DNA from: Loripinus fragilis
Lineage: Eukaryota; Mollusca; Bivalvia; Lucinida; Lucinidae
Direction: 5' to 3'
DNA: 64,000 nucleotides
Assembly (NCBI GenBank): GCA_964019695.1
Contig: OZ026522.1
Location: forward strand, 20,390,477-20,454,476
In this document: in pieces, positions 50,504 through 63,742 of the stretch
Numbering within the stretch: position 1 is the stretch's first letter
How the letters are laid out: each line of letters opens with the position of its first letter
Notes under the pieces: model-generated
Databases searched by the model: none
What the model saw: the letters and a program-made list of their open reading frames with translations, nothing else
What the model was told of the DNA's origin: nothing
Made by a program: the position numbers and the translations under genes

Positions 50504-53500
50504 CGTACATGTCCAACTATCCATTGCGGCTAGGGGCTAGATTTTGATATATACCTTCATCTACTACCATACTTTGGGTATGCAAACACTGTAGACTCTG
50601 GATAAAATGGGTGACTGTACAGATTCGTATAAGCCCTCGTTGTAATTCTTAAAATCTATAAGTTGGATTGTTACAACTGACAATGAAGATTTTTCACAGG
50701 TTATTACAGAAAAAGTGACTTTCTCTTCATTTTGGTTCTTGAAGGACAGGTTTACTATGAGGAGCCAAACGAGATGAGGTCGTTACCTGGGAGCAAACTA
50801 CAAGGAAATAGATAAGACTGTAAAGAAGCGAATCCTTCTCCTAAGTCTTAATGTTGCACTGTTCACAGAGCTTATGTGTCTGTCCTGTGTCCTTCCAAGG
50901 TTATGCCAGTAGATACGTATACTGGCCAGGTCATGAGAGTTTAGTACTTATCGCCTCACCAAAAATATAGATGAAGGTTCAAGCCAAACTTTATGGCTAG
51001 TTCATGAGAGTTTAGTACATATCGCATATGCGAGCAGCGAAGGCTCAGGTGAGCCTGAAAATTTAAGCAGTATCATCACAACCTTTGCTGCTCGCACTGA
51101 AACAAAGAAGCGATGAAGATGAAGGTCCAGGCCCACCAACTTTGTCCCTTCTAAGGCGGTGGTTCTGTTGTTGTTGATTAATTCTTTAATGTTTCTCCCA
51201 TTGAATTGTGGGGACTCCGTTAGTTAGGCATTACTTAGTGTTCTTTCTAGTTATGCAACCATCTTGACGAGGAAGAGAAAACATGATACCTTACTTTAAC
51301 TTTCTTCCTACTATAAATGCCCTGTGACTGCTCCTCGTGGTGCCGTGGGTTGGTCTGAAGTGTGTAATTGTGGGACTTCCTGATCATACTCACTTACGTA
51401 TTATTGGCAAGTTCATGAGAATTCGGTACTTATTGCATAAACGAACATCATAGGATCATACGAGACTGCACATTGGTACAGTCTCGCCTGAGCTTTGCAA
51501 ATCGCACTAAAAAGAAGGGACGTAGATGAAGGCTCAAGTCTAATTTTATAGGCCAATTCAAGAAAGTTTGGTACTTGTCACATATGCGAGCAGCGGAGAA
51601 TCAGGCGAGACTGAACATTTGCGCAGTATCGTCAAGGCCTTTGCAAATCACATTAAAAAGAAGGGATGTAGATGATGGCTCAGTCAAGTTTTATAAGCTT
51701 GGTACTTAACGCATATGCGAGTAGTGAATCCCTAAAAGAAGGGATATAGATGAAGGCTCAGGCCAACAGTTTAGGGACCGTTCATGAACGTTTGGTACAA
51801 GTCACATATGCGAGCAGCGAGGGCCCAGGCGAGCGTGTACATTCCTGCATTATAGGGTACCTAAAACAACAAAGGAGAAAATAGTAGCAGACGGCAACTT
51901 CGTGGCTTGTAGGTTAAGGGATGTACTCTTTGCATGCTAATTAATTGTACAGGCCTTTTTTCGCCTGCTGTTGTTTTACCTAAAATCAACTCCTTTCAAA
52001 AAGTTTTTGAGGGATACCGTCAGAATGCATGACAAACAGTTCGAATCCAGATTAGGCCCAATTTTTTGTCAGGTCTGATCTAAGTCACAACTGTTTGCAA
52101 AGGTTATCAATAGATAAGCAGGACACATTTATTGCCAAACGCGCACATGCAAGAAACGTGCAGAGAACATTCCTAGTTATAGCACATGAAATGTGCATGT
52201 TCTTTTGTGATCAGGTGTCCGTGCACAAACAATCACTGCTATTTAAGTCCATGCAAACTAGCTGATTTGACGCATCTGCATCTTTATTCAGGATAATGCT
52301 TGAACTTGTCTCTTCCTATAAGTGACAAGATTTGTTATCCACCATCAAGAAAAGTGAAAATACACCCTGCCTTGACGAATTTGGCTTCTCGACATGCCCA
52401 AAAGTAAACCGGAAATCAGACCAGCGTCATACGTTACCATGGTAGTCGGCTCTATTTACTGTGACAAAATAGTCCACACAAAGATCCATTTGCTTTCAAC
52501 AACACGACAAACATGCATCAATTCATACTCCTATGAAAGTTTAAATTCCAATTGAGCATTCACTTACCGAGTAGAGGGCACAGGAACTGTGCATTTCAAA
52601 TAATAAAAGGTACTATTTTCGTGGGCTACCAAAGTAGAAATTTCCTTTTATAAGCCGAACTCCCCAACAGTACCAACCTTCGGTTCAGTCAATATTGGTA
52701 TCGATGCAAGGTTATAACACCAATATAACGATACATCGATGTTCTTTCATCATTGCTGTTTTTACCAAGTAATTCTATCAATTTGATTAGGATAAATGCA
52801 GTCATTCTTATTCGACTACATTGATGCACAGGCTCACTGGAGCCTTCGCATTTTGCCTCTGCTATCAGGCATATGACGAGCTGTCCTATATTGTATATAG
52901 GAGACAAGTGTCCAGATAAGTGTGCAGGGTACTTATTCATTTGGTCAAAATAAGGAGCCTTGGTGAACGCCTTATACTGTTTACTTTAATTATTAAACAA
53001 ATGAAGAAGAAACTCATTTTAAATAAAGAAATACTGCCTGTAGTATGTACTTTTCTAAAGACAGTACCTGTTTAGTCGTTTATCATTTGAAAAAATTTGA
53101 AGAAAGAGACGACTCAAATCAGATTGAGGCCTCGTTAATCTGAATCTAAAACTATTTAACATATATTTTAAGCTATCAGTGTATAAATGTACCAATTCTG
53201 AATATTAAAGCTGTCCTCCATAAAATTGTAAATGCCAAAATCAAAGTTTGAAAAAAGGCATATGATCATTTGGATGTTAGATTCTCTGATGTTATATAGA
53301 AAGGGTAATGCTGGCTTGTTTCCCCAATAATAACTCATCTCCCATTGAATACCAGTATTAATTGGTAACCACCCAGGGAGTTCCACCACCCCAATGTAAA
53401 AAAATGCCCAGACCAACCCAGGACCCATCCGGAAAAAAATAAAAAGATTTAAAAAAAATAAATAAAAAAGTAAAAAAAAAAAATAATAAAAAAAAATGGA

Positions 53501-53907
53501 AAGAGGGAGCTGTCTTTGCGAATCCTCCCTCGGAGGATCCGCTTGTTGACGAGCCTTCATAGGAAAAAGGCTCGTAAGGCGTGGCCTAGAGCGTCATAAC
53601 ATACTGGTATGTTCAAATTCAGTGGTAATTAAGTATGCCAGAAATATTAAATAAGTAGCGTTAGTATTTGTAAATAACATAATGAATATAGCATTCTATG
53701 ATATTTGCTTCATTAATTTGAAGACAGAACTGTAATACAGCTTGAAATTTCAACGTTGTGAAATTTCTTTGGGGCAAATCGATTATATTGTCTTGTTTTT
53801 GCTAAATTTGGGATTTAAATTGCTTAAACACCAAGAGTGATGTCCCTTTAAACAAAAATCTACACAAATCACTTACTTAAAGAAATGTTAATCCTTTACA
53901 TTAATAG

Positions 53908-54034
53908 GCCCAGATAGCTCAGGGGCAAGGTAGGCTTTCTCCAAAACCAACCTCAGCTCTTGAACATCAAAGCTATGGGTTCGAATCCCACAAAATCCAT
54001 TTAGACCAAAAAAGAGAAAAAAACATTTTTTTTT
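53908..54034 (+). repeat. tRNA-derived Pol III-type element, unit 10
   Basis: Box A intact, box B at 53978-53988, T9 terminator at 54026-54034. Confidence 0.75.
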
Positions 54035-55204
54035 ACTTTTTATATGAGCAGATTATACATGGAAACAATCAATATCTTTATTTTTGTATAACCGTTGTAA
54101 TTGCGAAATCAGGATACTAATTGATGAGATTTGAAATAAGCAGTAAACGTGTACATATCGTTTTAGAACCGTGACATACGACAATGGCTGTTGAGCAAAT
54201 GCGAAGACCAAATGACACACTTACCAGCCACACATACAATATTTGACCATCTCTGTGGAACTATGCAAGCTAATGCGAATCTTTGTTTTAGGCATATGCT
54301 AACTATCACATTTCCTGCATTGGGTATTCACGGAAGAGACCGTTAGAAAATGATACATGTACCTATATCAATATGCGTACAGTTATTCATTAAATGAGCA
54401 TACGTATTTATCTAGTGAGGCTGGTTCTAGTTTATAAAGGTGAACCTTCATATACCACCATACTTTGTGTATGCTGATAGTGGTGGCTCTGTTAAGTCTA
54501 TGCAGATGCGCTGGTTCGTTCAAACACTTCCTTGGCGTCCATGTGCAAAAAGCCTACTGCAAAATTAGTGCTTATTGCTGGGCGTTCAGCAAAGGCCCTG
54601 GTCAGCCTGCTGCACATATGCGCAGTCTCGCCAGAGCCTTCGCTCAACGTGTGAATGTATCTGTTGCAAATACTTTAAACGCGTGTGTGAAACTGTCCTG
54701 GAGTTTGGTGTGCCAGTGCAAACAGTGAAAGATCTGCAAAGGCTGCTCAGATGTTTGTTCTCATTTGAAAATGTCGCCCATTTTGTGAGATATTTGTACT
54801 TATCTCATGTGTATCCAGTATTGGCTGAAACCAGCCAGCACATCTGTGCAATCTTGCAAGAGCATTTACTGTTTGCACACAGTGTACTTATCGCATATGC
54901 ACATACATGTAACCATTTTTAACATGCAGACGCAACTATCCAGTAGGCTTCAGTTCTATTTTTGGTGTATAAAGGTTTTGTGCGCACGCATTGAACGCGC
55001 TTGTGAGAATGTGTGGATTGTCAAACTCATTTGAGTCTTCACTGGTTGCACATCAGTAACAAACCTGCCAATGAAAATTTTAAAGTATTCTTTACATGCG
55101 AGACCAAAGAAGGCACATGTGATCCTGGCCAGCTGTGCAGTCTCTTCAGATCATTCGACTGCTCGTCGTATAATCGCACTTATCGCACGTGCGTCAAACC
55201 CTTC

Positions 55205-55357
55205 TTTAACTCTTTGCATGCTGGGTAATATTTCCTGCATTTGTTGACGTCTGCTGCCTTTTTTCAAAATTAACTTTTTTTGTCGGTCCCGATCTGGGTC
55301 CAAACTGCTTGCATAGGTTACCAGCAAGTATGCTATGCTAGTAAGGAAAGAGTTAAA
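55205..55357. mobile_element. MITE-like element, unit 11
   Basis: 153 bp because one T is missing from the internal T run; terminal repeats intact. Confidence 0.7.
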
Positions 55358-58300
55358 CGTACATGTCCAACTATCCATTGCGGCTAGGGGCTAGATTTTG
55401 ATATATACCTTCATCTACTACCATACTTTGGGTATGCAAACACTGTAGACTCTGGATAAAATGGGTGACTGTACAGATTCGTATAAGCCCTCGTTGTAAT
55501 TCTTAAAATCTATAAGTTGGATTGTTACAACTGACAATGAAGATTTTTCACAGGTTATTACAGAAAAAGTGACTTTCTCTTCATTTTGGTTCTTGAAGGA
55601 CAGGTTTACTATGAGGAGCCAAACGAGATGAGGTCGTTACCTGCAAGCAAACTACAAGGAAATAGATAAGACTGTAAAGAAGCGAATCCTTCTCCTAAGT
55701 CTTAATGTTGCACTGTTCACAGAGCTTATGTGTCTGTCCTGTGTCCTTCCAAGGTTATGCCAGTAGATACGTATACTGGCCAGGTCATGAGAGTTTAGTA
55801 CTTATCGCCTCACCAAAAATATAGATGAAGGTTCAAGCCAAACTTTATGGCTAGTTCATGAGAGTTTAGTACATATCGCATATGCGAGCAGCGAAGGCTC
55901 AGGTGAGCCTGAAAATTTAAGCAGTATCATCACAACCTTTGCTGCTCGCACTGAAACAAAGAAGCGATGAAGATGAAGGTCCAGGCCCACCAACTTTGTC
56001 CCTTCTAAGGCGGTGGTTCTGTTGTTGTTGATTAATTCTTTAATGTTTCTCCCATTGAATTGTGGGGACTCCGTTAGTTAGGCATTACTTAGTGTTCTTT
56101 CTAGTTATGCAACCATCTTGACGAGGAAGAGAAAACATGATACCTTACTTTAACTTTCTTCCTACTATAAATGCCCTGTGACTGCTCCTCGTGGTGCCGT
56201 GGGTTGGTCTGAAGTGTGTAATTGTGGGACTTCCTGATCATACTCACTTACGTATTATTGGCAAGTTCATGAGAATTCGGTACTTATTGCATAAACGAAC
56301 ATCATAGGATCATACGAGACTGCACATTGGTACAGTCTCGCCTGAGCTTTGCAAATCGCACTAAAAAGAAGGGACGTAGATGAAGGCTCAAGTCTAATTT
56401 TATAGGCAAATTCAAGAAAGTTTGGTACTTGTCACATATGCGAGCAGCGGAGAATCAGGCGAGACTGAACATTTGCGCAGTATCGTCAAGGCCTTTGCAA
56501 ATCACATTAAAAAGAAGGGATGTAGATGATGGCTCAGTCAAGTTTTATAAGCTTGGTACTTAACGCATATGCGAGTAGCGAATCCCTAAAAGAAGGGATA
56601 TAGATGAAGGCTCAGGCCAACAGTTTAGGGACCGTTCATGAACGTTTGGTACAAGTCACATATGCGAGCAGCGAGGGCCCAGGCGAGCGTGTACATTCCT
56701 GCATTATAGGGTACCTAAAACAACAAAGGAGAAAATAGTAGCAGACGGCAACTTCGTGGCTTGTAGGTTAAGGGATGTACTCTTTGCATGCTAATTAATT
56801 GTACAGGCCTTTTTTCGCCTGCTGTTGTTTTACCTAAAATCAACTCCTTTCAAAAAGTTTTTGAGGGATACCGTCAGAATGCATGACAAACAGTTCGAAT
56901 CCAGATTAGGCCCAATTTTTTGTCAGGTCTGATCTAAGTCACAACTGTTTGCAAAGGTTATCAATAGATAAGCAGGACACATTTATTGCCAAACGCGCAC
57001 ATGCAAGAAACGTGCAGAGAACATTCCTAGTTATAGCACATGAAATGTGCATGTTCTTTTGTGATCAGGTGTCCGTGCACAAACAATCACTGCTATTTAA
57101 GTCCATGCAAACTAGCTGATTTGACGCATCTGCATCTTTATTCAGGATAATGCTTGAACTTGTCTCTTCCTATAAGTGACAAGATTTGTTATCCACCATC
57201 AAGAAAAGTGAAAATACACCCTGCCTTGACGAATTTGGCTTCTCGACATGCCCAAAAGTAAACCGGAAATCAGACCAGCGTCATACGTTACCATGGTAGT
57301 CGGCTCTATTTACTGTGACAAAATAGTCCACACAAAGATCCATTTGCTTTCAACAACACGACAAACATGCATCAATTCATACTCCTATGAAAGTTTAAAT
57401 TCCAATTGAGCATTCACTTACCGAGTAGAGGGCACAGGAACTGTGCATTTCAAATAATAAAAGGTACTATTTTCGTGGGCTACCAAAGTAGAAATTTCCT
57501 TTTATAAGCCGAACTCCCCAACAGTACCAACCTTCGGTTCAGTCAATATTGGTATCGATGCAAGGTTATAACACCAATATAACGATACATCGATGTTCTT
57601 TCATCATTGCTGTTTTTACCAAGTAATTCTATCAATTTGATTAGGATAAATGCAGTCATTCTTATTCGACTACATTGATGCACAGGCTCACTGGAGCCTT
57701 CGCATTTTGCCTCTGCTATCAGGCATATGACGAGCTGTCCTATATTGTATATAGGAGACAAGTGTCCAGATAAGTGTGCAGGGTACTTATTCATTTGGTC
57801 AAAATAAGGAGCCTTGGTGAACGCCTTATACTGTTTACTTTAATTATTAAACAAATGAAGAAGAAACTCATTTTAAATAAAGAAATACTGCCTGTAGTAT
57901 GTACTTTTCTAAAGACAGTACCTGTTTAGTCGTTTATCATTTGAAAAAATTTGAAGAAAGAGACGACTCAAATCAGATTGAGGCCTCGTTAATCTGAATC
58001 TAAAACTATTTAACATATATTTTAAGCTATCAGTGTATAAATGTACCAATTCTGAATATTAAAGCTGTCCTCCATAAAATTGTAAATGCCAAAATCAAAG
58101 TTTGAAAAAAGGCATATGATCATTTGGATGTTAGATTCTCTGATGTTATATAGAAAGGGTAATGCTGGCTTGTTTCCCCAATAATAACTCATCTCCCATT
58201 GAATACCAGTATTAATTGGTAACCACCCAGGGAGTTCCACCACCCCAATGTAAAAAAATGCCCAGACCAACCCAGGACCCATCCGGAAAAAAATAAAAAG

Positions 58301-58761
58301 ATTTAAAAAAAATAAATAAAAAAGTAAAAAAAAAAAATAATAAAAAAAAATGGAAAGAGGGAGCTGTCTTTGCGAATCCTCCCTCGGAGGATCCGCTTGT
58401 TGACGAGCCTTCATAGGAAAAAGGCTCGTAAGGCGTGGCCTAGAGCGTCATAACATACTGGTATGTTCAAATTCAGTGGTAATTAAGTATGCCAGAAATA
58501 TTAAATAAGTAGCGTTAGTATTTGTAAATAACATAATGAATATAGCATTCTATGATATTTGCTTCATTAATTTGAAGACAGAACTGTAATACAGCTTGAA
58601 ATTTCAACGTTGTGAAATTTCTTTGGGGCAAATCGATTATATTGTCTTGTTTTTGCTAAATTTGGGATTTAAATTGCTTAAACACCAAGAGTGATGTCCC
58701 TTTAAACAAAAATCTACACAAATCACTTACTTAAAGAAATGTTAATCCTTTACATTAATAG

Positions 58762-58888
58762 GCCCAGATAGCTCAGGGGCAAGGTAGGCTTTCTCCAAAA
58801 CCAACCTCAGCTCTTGAACATCAAAGCTATGGGTTCGAATCCCACAAAATCCATTTAGACCAAAAAAGAGAAAAAAACTTTTTTTTTT
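58762..58888 (+). repeat. tRNA-derived Pol III-type element, unit 11
   Basis: Box A intact, box B at 58832-58842, ACTTTT form, T10 terminator at 58879-58888. Confidence 0.75.
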
Positions 58889-60058
58889 ACTTTTTATATG
58901 AGCAGATTATACATGGAAACAATCAATATCTTTATTTTTGTATAACCGTTGTAATTGCGAAATCAGGATACTAATTGATGAGATTTGAAATAAGCAGTAA
59001 ACGTGTACATATCGTTTTAGAACCGTGACATACGACAATGGCTGTTGAGCAAATGCGAAGACCAAATGACACACTTACCAGCCACACATACAATATTTGA
59101 CCATCTCTGTGGAACTATGCAAGCTAATGCGAATCTTTGTTTTAGGCATATGCTAACTATCACATTTCCTGCATTGGGTATTCACGGAAGAGACCGTTAG
59201 AAAATGATACATGTACCTATATCAATATGCGTACAGTTATTCATTAAATGAGCATACGTATTTATCTAGTGAGGCTGGTTCTAGTTTATAAAGGTGAACC
59301 TTCATATACCACCATACTTTGTGTATGCTGATAGTGGTGGCTCTGTTAAGTCTATGCAGATGCGCTGGTTCGTTCAAACACTTCCTTGGCGTCCATGTGC
59401 AAAAAGCCTACTGCAAAATTAGTGCTTATTGCTGGGCGTTCAGCAAAGGCCCTGGTCAGCCTGCTGCACATATGCGCAGTCTCGCCAGAGCCTTCGCTCA
59501 ACGTGTGAATGTATCTGTTGCAAATACTTTAAACGCGTGTGTGAAACTGTCCTGGAGTTTGGTGTGCCAGTGCAAACAGTGAAAGATCTGCAAAGGCTGC
59601 TCAGATGTTTGTTCTCATTTGAAAATGTCGCCCATTTTGTGAGATATTTGTACTTATCTCATGTGTATCCAGTATTGGCTGAAACCAGCCAGCACATCTG
59701 TGCAATCTTGCAAGAGCATTTACTGTTTGCACACAGTGTACTTATCGCATATGCACATACATGTAACCATTTTTAACATGCAGACGCAACTATCCAGTAG
59801 GCTTCAGTTCTATTTTTGGTGTATAAAGGTTTTGTGCGCACGCATTGAACGCGCTTGTGAGAATGTGTGGATTGTCAAACTCATTTGAGTCTTCACTGGT
59901 TGCACATCAGTAACAAACCTGCCAATGAAAATTTTAAAGTACTCTTTACATGCGAGACCAAAGAAGGCACATGTGATCCTGGCCAGCTGTGCAGTCTCTT
60001 CAGATCATTCGACTGCTCGTCGTATAATCGCACTTATCGCACGTGCGTCAAACCCTTC

Positions 60059-60211
60059 CTTAACTCTTTGCATGCTGGGTAATATTTCCTGCATTTGTTG
60101 ACGTCTGCTGCCTTTTTTCAAAATTAACTTTTTTTGTCGGTCCCGATCTGGGTCCAAACTGCTTGCATAGGTTACCAGCAAGTATGCTATGCTAGTAAGG
60201 AAAGAGTTAAA
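60059..60211. mobile_element. MITE-like element, unit 12
   Basis: 153 bp, with the T-to-C change at the outermost base of the left terminal repeat and the shortened T run. Confidence 0.7.
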
Positions 60212-63200
60212 CGTACATGTCCAACTATCCATTGCGGCTAGGGGCTAGATTTTGATATATACCTTCATCTACTACCATACTTTGGGTATGCAAACACTGT
60301 AGACTCTGGATAAAATGGGTGACTGTACAGATTCGTATAAGCCCTCGTTGTAATTCTTAAAATCTATAAGTTGGATTGTTACAACTGACAATGAAGATTT
60401 TTCACAGGTTATTACAGAAAAAGTGACTTTCTCTTCATTTTGGTTCTTGAAGGACAGGTTTACTATGAGGAGCCAAACGAGATGAGGTCGTTACCTGCAA
60501 GCAAACTACAAGGAAATAGATAAGACTGTAAAGAAGCGAATCCTTCTCCTAAGTCTTAATGTTGCACTGTTCACAGAGCTTATGTGTCTGTCCTGTGTCC
60601 TTCCAAGGTTATGCCAGTAGATACGTATACTGGCCAGGTCATGAGAGTTTAGTACTTATCGCCTCACCAAAAATATAGATGAAGGTTCAAGCCAAACTTT
60701 ATGGCTAGTTCATGAGAGTTTAGTACATATCGCATATGCGAGCAGCGAAGGCTCAGGTGAGCCTGAAAATTTAAGCAGTATCATCACAACCTTTGCTGCT
60801 CGCACTGAAACAAAGAAGCGATGAAGATGAAGGTCCAGGCCCACCAACTTTGTCCCTTCTAAGGCGGTGGTTCTGTTGTTGTTGATTAATTCTTTAATGT
60901 TTCTCCCATTGAATTGTGGGGACTCCGTTAGTTAGGCATTACTTAGTGTTCTTTCTAGTTATGCAACCATCTTGACGAGGAAGAGAAAACATGATACCTT
61001 ACTTTAACTTTCTTCCTACTATAAATGCCCTGTGACTGCTCCTCGTGGTGCCGTGGGTTGGTCTGAAGTGTGTAATTGTGGGACTTCCTGATCATACTCA
61101 CTTACGTATTATTGGCAAGTTCATGAGAATTCGGTACTTATTGCATAAACGAACATCATAGGATCATACGAGACTGCACATTGGTACAGTCTCGCCTGAG
61201 CTTTGCAAATCGCACTAAAAAGAAGGGACGTAGATGAAGGCTCAAGTCTAATTTTATAGGCCAATTCAAGAAAGTTTGGTACTTGTCACATATGCGAGCA
61301 GCGGAGAATCAGGCGAGACTGAACATTTGCGCAGTATCGTCAAGGCCTTTGCAAATCACATTAAAAAGAAGGGATGTAGATGATGGCTCAGTCAAGTTTT
61401 ATAAGCTTGGTACTTAACGCATATGCGAGTAGTGAATCCCTAAAAGAAGGGATATAGATGAAGGCTCAGGCCAACAGTTTAGGGACCGTTCATGAACGTT
61501 TGGTACAAGTCACATATGCGAGCAGCGAGGGCCCAGGCGAGCGTGTACATTCCTGCATTATAGGGTACCTAAAACAACAAAGGAGAAAATAGTAGCAGAC
61601 GGCAACTTCGTGGCTTGTAGGTTAAGGGATGTACTCTTTGCATGCTAATTAATTGTACAGGCCTTTTTTCGCCTGCTGTTGTTTTACCTAAAATCAACTC
61701 CTTTCAAAAAGTTTTTGAGGGATACCGTCAGAATGCATGACAAACAGTTCGAATCCAGATTAGGCCCAATTTTTTGTCAGGTCTGATCTAAGTCACAACT
61801 GTTTGCAAAGGTTATCAATAGATAAGCAGGACACATTTATTGCCAAACGCGCACATGCAAGAAACGTGCAGAGAACATTCCTAGTTATAGCACATGAAAT
61901 GTGCATGTTCTTTTGTGATCAGGTGTCCGTGCACAAACAATCACTGCTATTTAAGTCCATGCAAACTAGCTGATTTGACGCATCTGCATCTTTATTCAGG
62001 ATAATGCTTGAACTTGTCTCTTCCTATAAGTGACAAGATTTGTTATCCACCATCAAGAAAAGTGAAAATACACCCTGCCTTGACGAATTTGGCTTCTCGA
62101 CATGCCCAAAAGTAAACCGGAAATCAGACCAGCGTCATACGTTACCATGGTAGTCGGCTCTATTTACTGTGACAAAATAGTCCACACAAAGATCCATTTG
62201 CTTTCAACAACACGACAAACATGCATCAATTCATACTCCTATGAAAGTTTAAATTCCAATTGAGCATTCACTTACCGAGTAGAGGGCACAGGAACTGTGC
62301 ATTTCAAATAATAAAAGGTACTATTTTCGTGGGCTACCAAAGTAGAAATTTCCTTTTATAAGCCGAACTCCCCAACAGTACCAACCTTCGGTTCAGTCAA
62401 TATTGGTATCGATGCAAGGTTATAACACCAATATAACGATACATCGATGTTCTTTCATCATTGCTGTTTTTACCAAGTAATTCTATCAATTTGATTAGGA
62501 TAAATGCAGTCATTCTTATTCGACTACATTGATGCACAGGCTCACTGGAGCCTTCGCATTTTGCCTCTGCTATCAGGCATATGACGAGCTGTCCTATATT
62601 GTATATAGGAGACAAGTGTCCAGATAAGTGTGCAGGGTACTTATTCATTTGGTCAAAATAAGGAGCCTTGGTGAACGCCTTATACTGTTTACTTTAATTA
62701 TTAAACAAATGAAGAAGAAACTCATTTTAAATAAAGAAATACTGCCTGTAGTATGTACTTTTCTAAAGACAGTACCTGTTTAGTCGTTTATCATTTGAAA
62801 AAATTTGAAGAAAGAGACGACTCAAATCAGATTGAGGCCTCGTTAATCTGAATCTAAAACTATTTAACATATATTTTAAGCTATCAGTGTATAAATGTAC
62901 CAATTCTGAATATTAAAGCTGTCCTCCATAAAATTGTAAATGCCAAAATCAAAGTTTGAAAAAAGGCATATGATCATTTGGATGTTAGATTCTCTGATGT
63001 TATATAGAAAGGGTAATGCTGGCTTGTTTCCCCAATAATAACTCATCTCCCATTGAATACCAGTATTAATTGGTAACCACCCAGGGAGTTCCACCACCCC
63101 AATGTAAAAAAATGCCCAGACCAACCCAGGACCCATCCGGAAAAAAATAAAAAGATTTAAAAAAAATAAATAAAAAAGTAAAAAAAAAAAATAATAAAAA

Positions 63201-63615
63201 AAAATGGAAAGAGGGAGCTGTCTTTGCGAATCCTCCCTCGGAGGATCCGCTTGTTGACGAGCCTTCATAGGAAAAAGGCTCGTAAGGCGTGGCCTAGAGC
63301 GTCATAACATACTGGTATGTTCAAATTCAGTGGTAATTAAGTATGCCAGAAATATTAAATAAGTAGCGTTAGTATTTGTAAATAACATAATGAATATAGC
63401 ATTCTATGATATTTGCTTCATTAATTTGAAGACAGAACTGTAATACAGCTTGAAATTTCAACGTTGTGAAATTTCTTTGGGGCAAATCGATTATATTGTC
63501 TTGTTTTTGCTAAATTTGGGATTTAAATTGCTTAAACACCAAGAGTGATGTCCCTTTAAACAAAAATCTACACAAATCACTTACTTAAAGAAATGTTAAT
63601 CCTTTACATTAATAG

Positions 63616-63742
63616 GCCCAGATAGCTCAGGGGCAAGGTAGGCTTTCTCCAAAACCAACCTCAGCTCCTGAACATCAAAGCTATGGGTTCGAATCCCACA
63701 AAATCCATTTAGACCAAAAAAGAGAAAAAAACTTTTTTTTTT
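63616..63742 (+). repeat. tRNA-derived Pol III-type element, unit 12
   Basis: Box A intact, box B at 63686-63696, T10 terminator at 63733-63742. A private T-to-C change (CTCCTGAAC) weakens the small internal hairpin. Confidence 0.75.

Larger units (their letters stand above)
49590..54444 (+). repeat. array unit 10 (4855 bp)
   Basis: Full unit. Matches unit 8 at the CCTGGGAGC, GGGACGT, GTAGTG and ACATTTT variants, and differs from unit 9 at all of them. Confidence 0.98.
54445..59298 (+). repeat. array unit 11 (4854 bp)
   Basis: Full unit. AAAGTATTC as in unit 9, and a T7 instead of T8 run near 55275, shared with unit 12. It combines GGGACGT with GTAGCG about 200 bp apart, a mixture not seen in other units. 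Private AGGCAAATTC near 56406. Confidence 0.98.
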
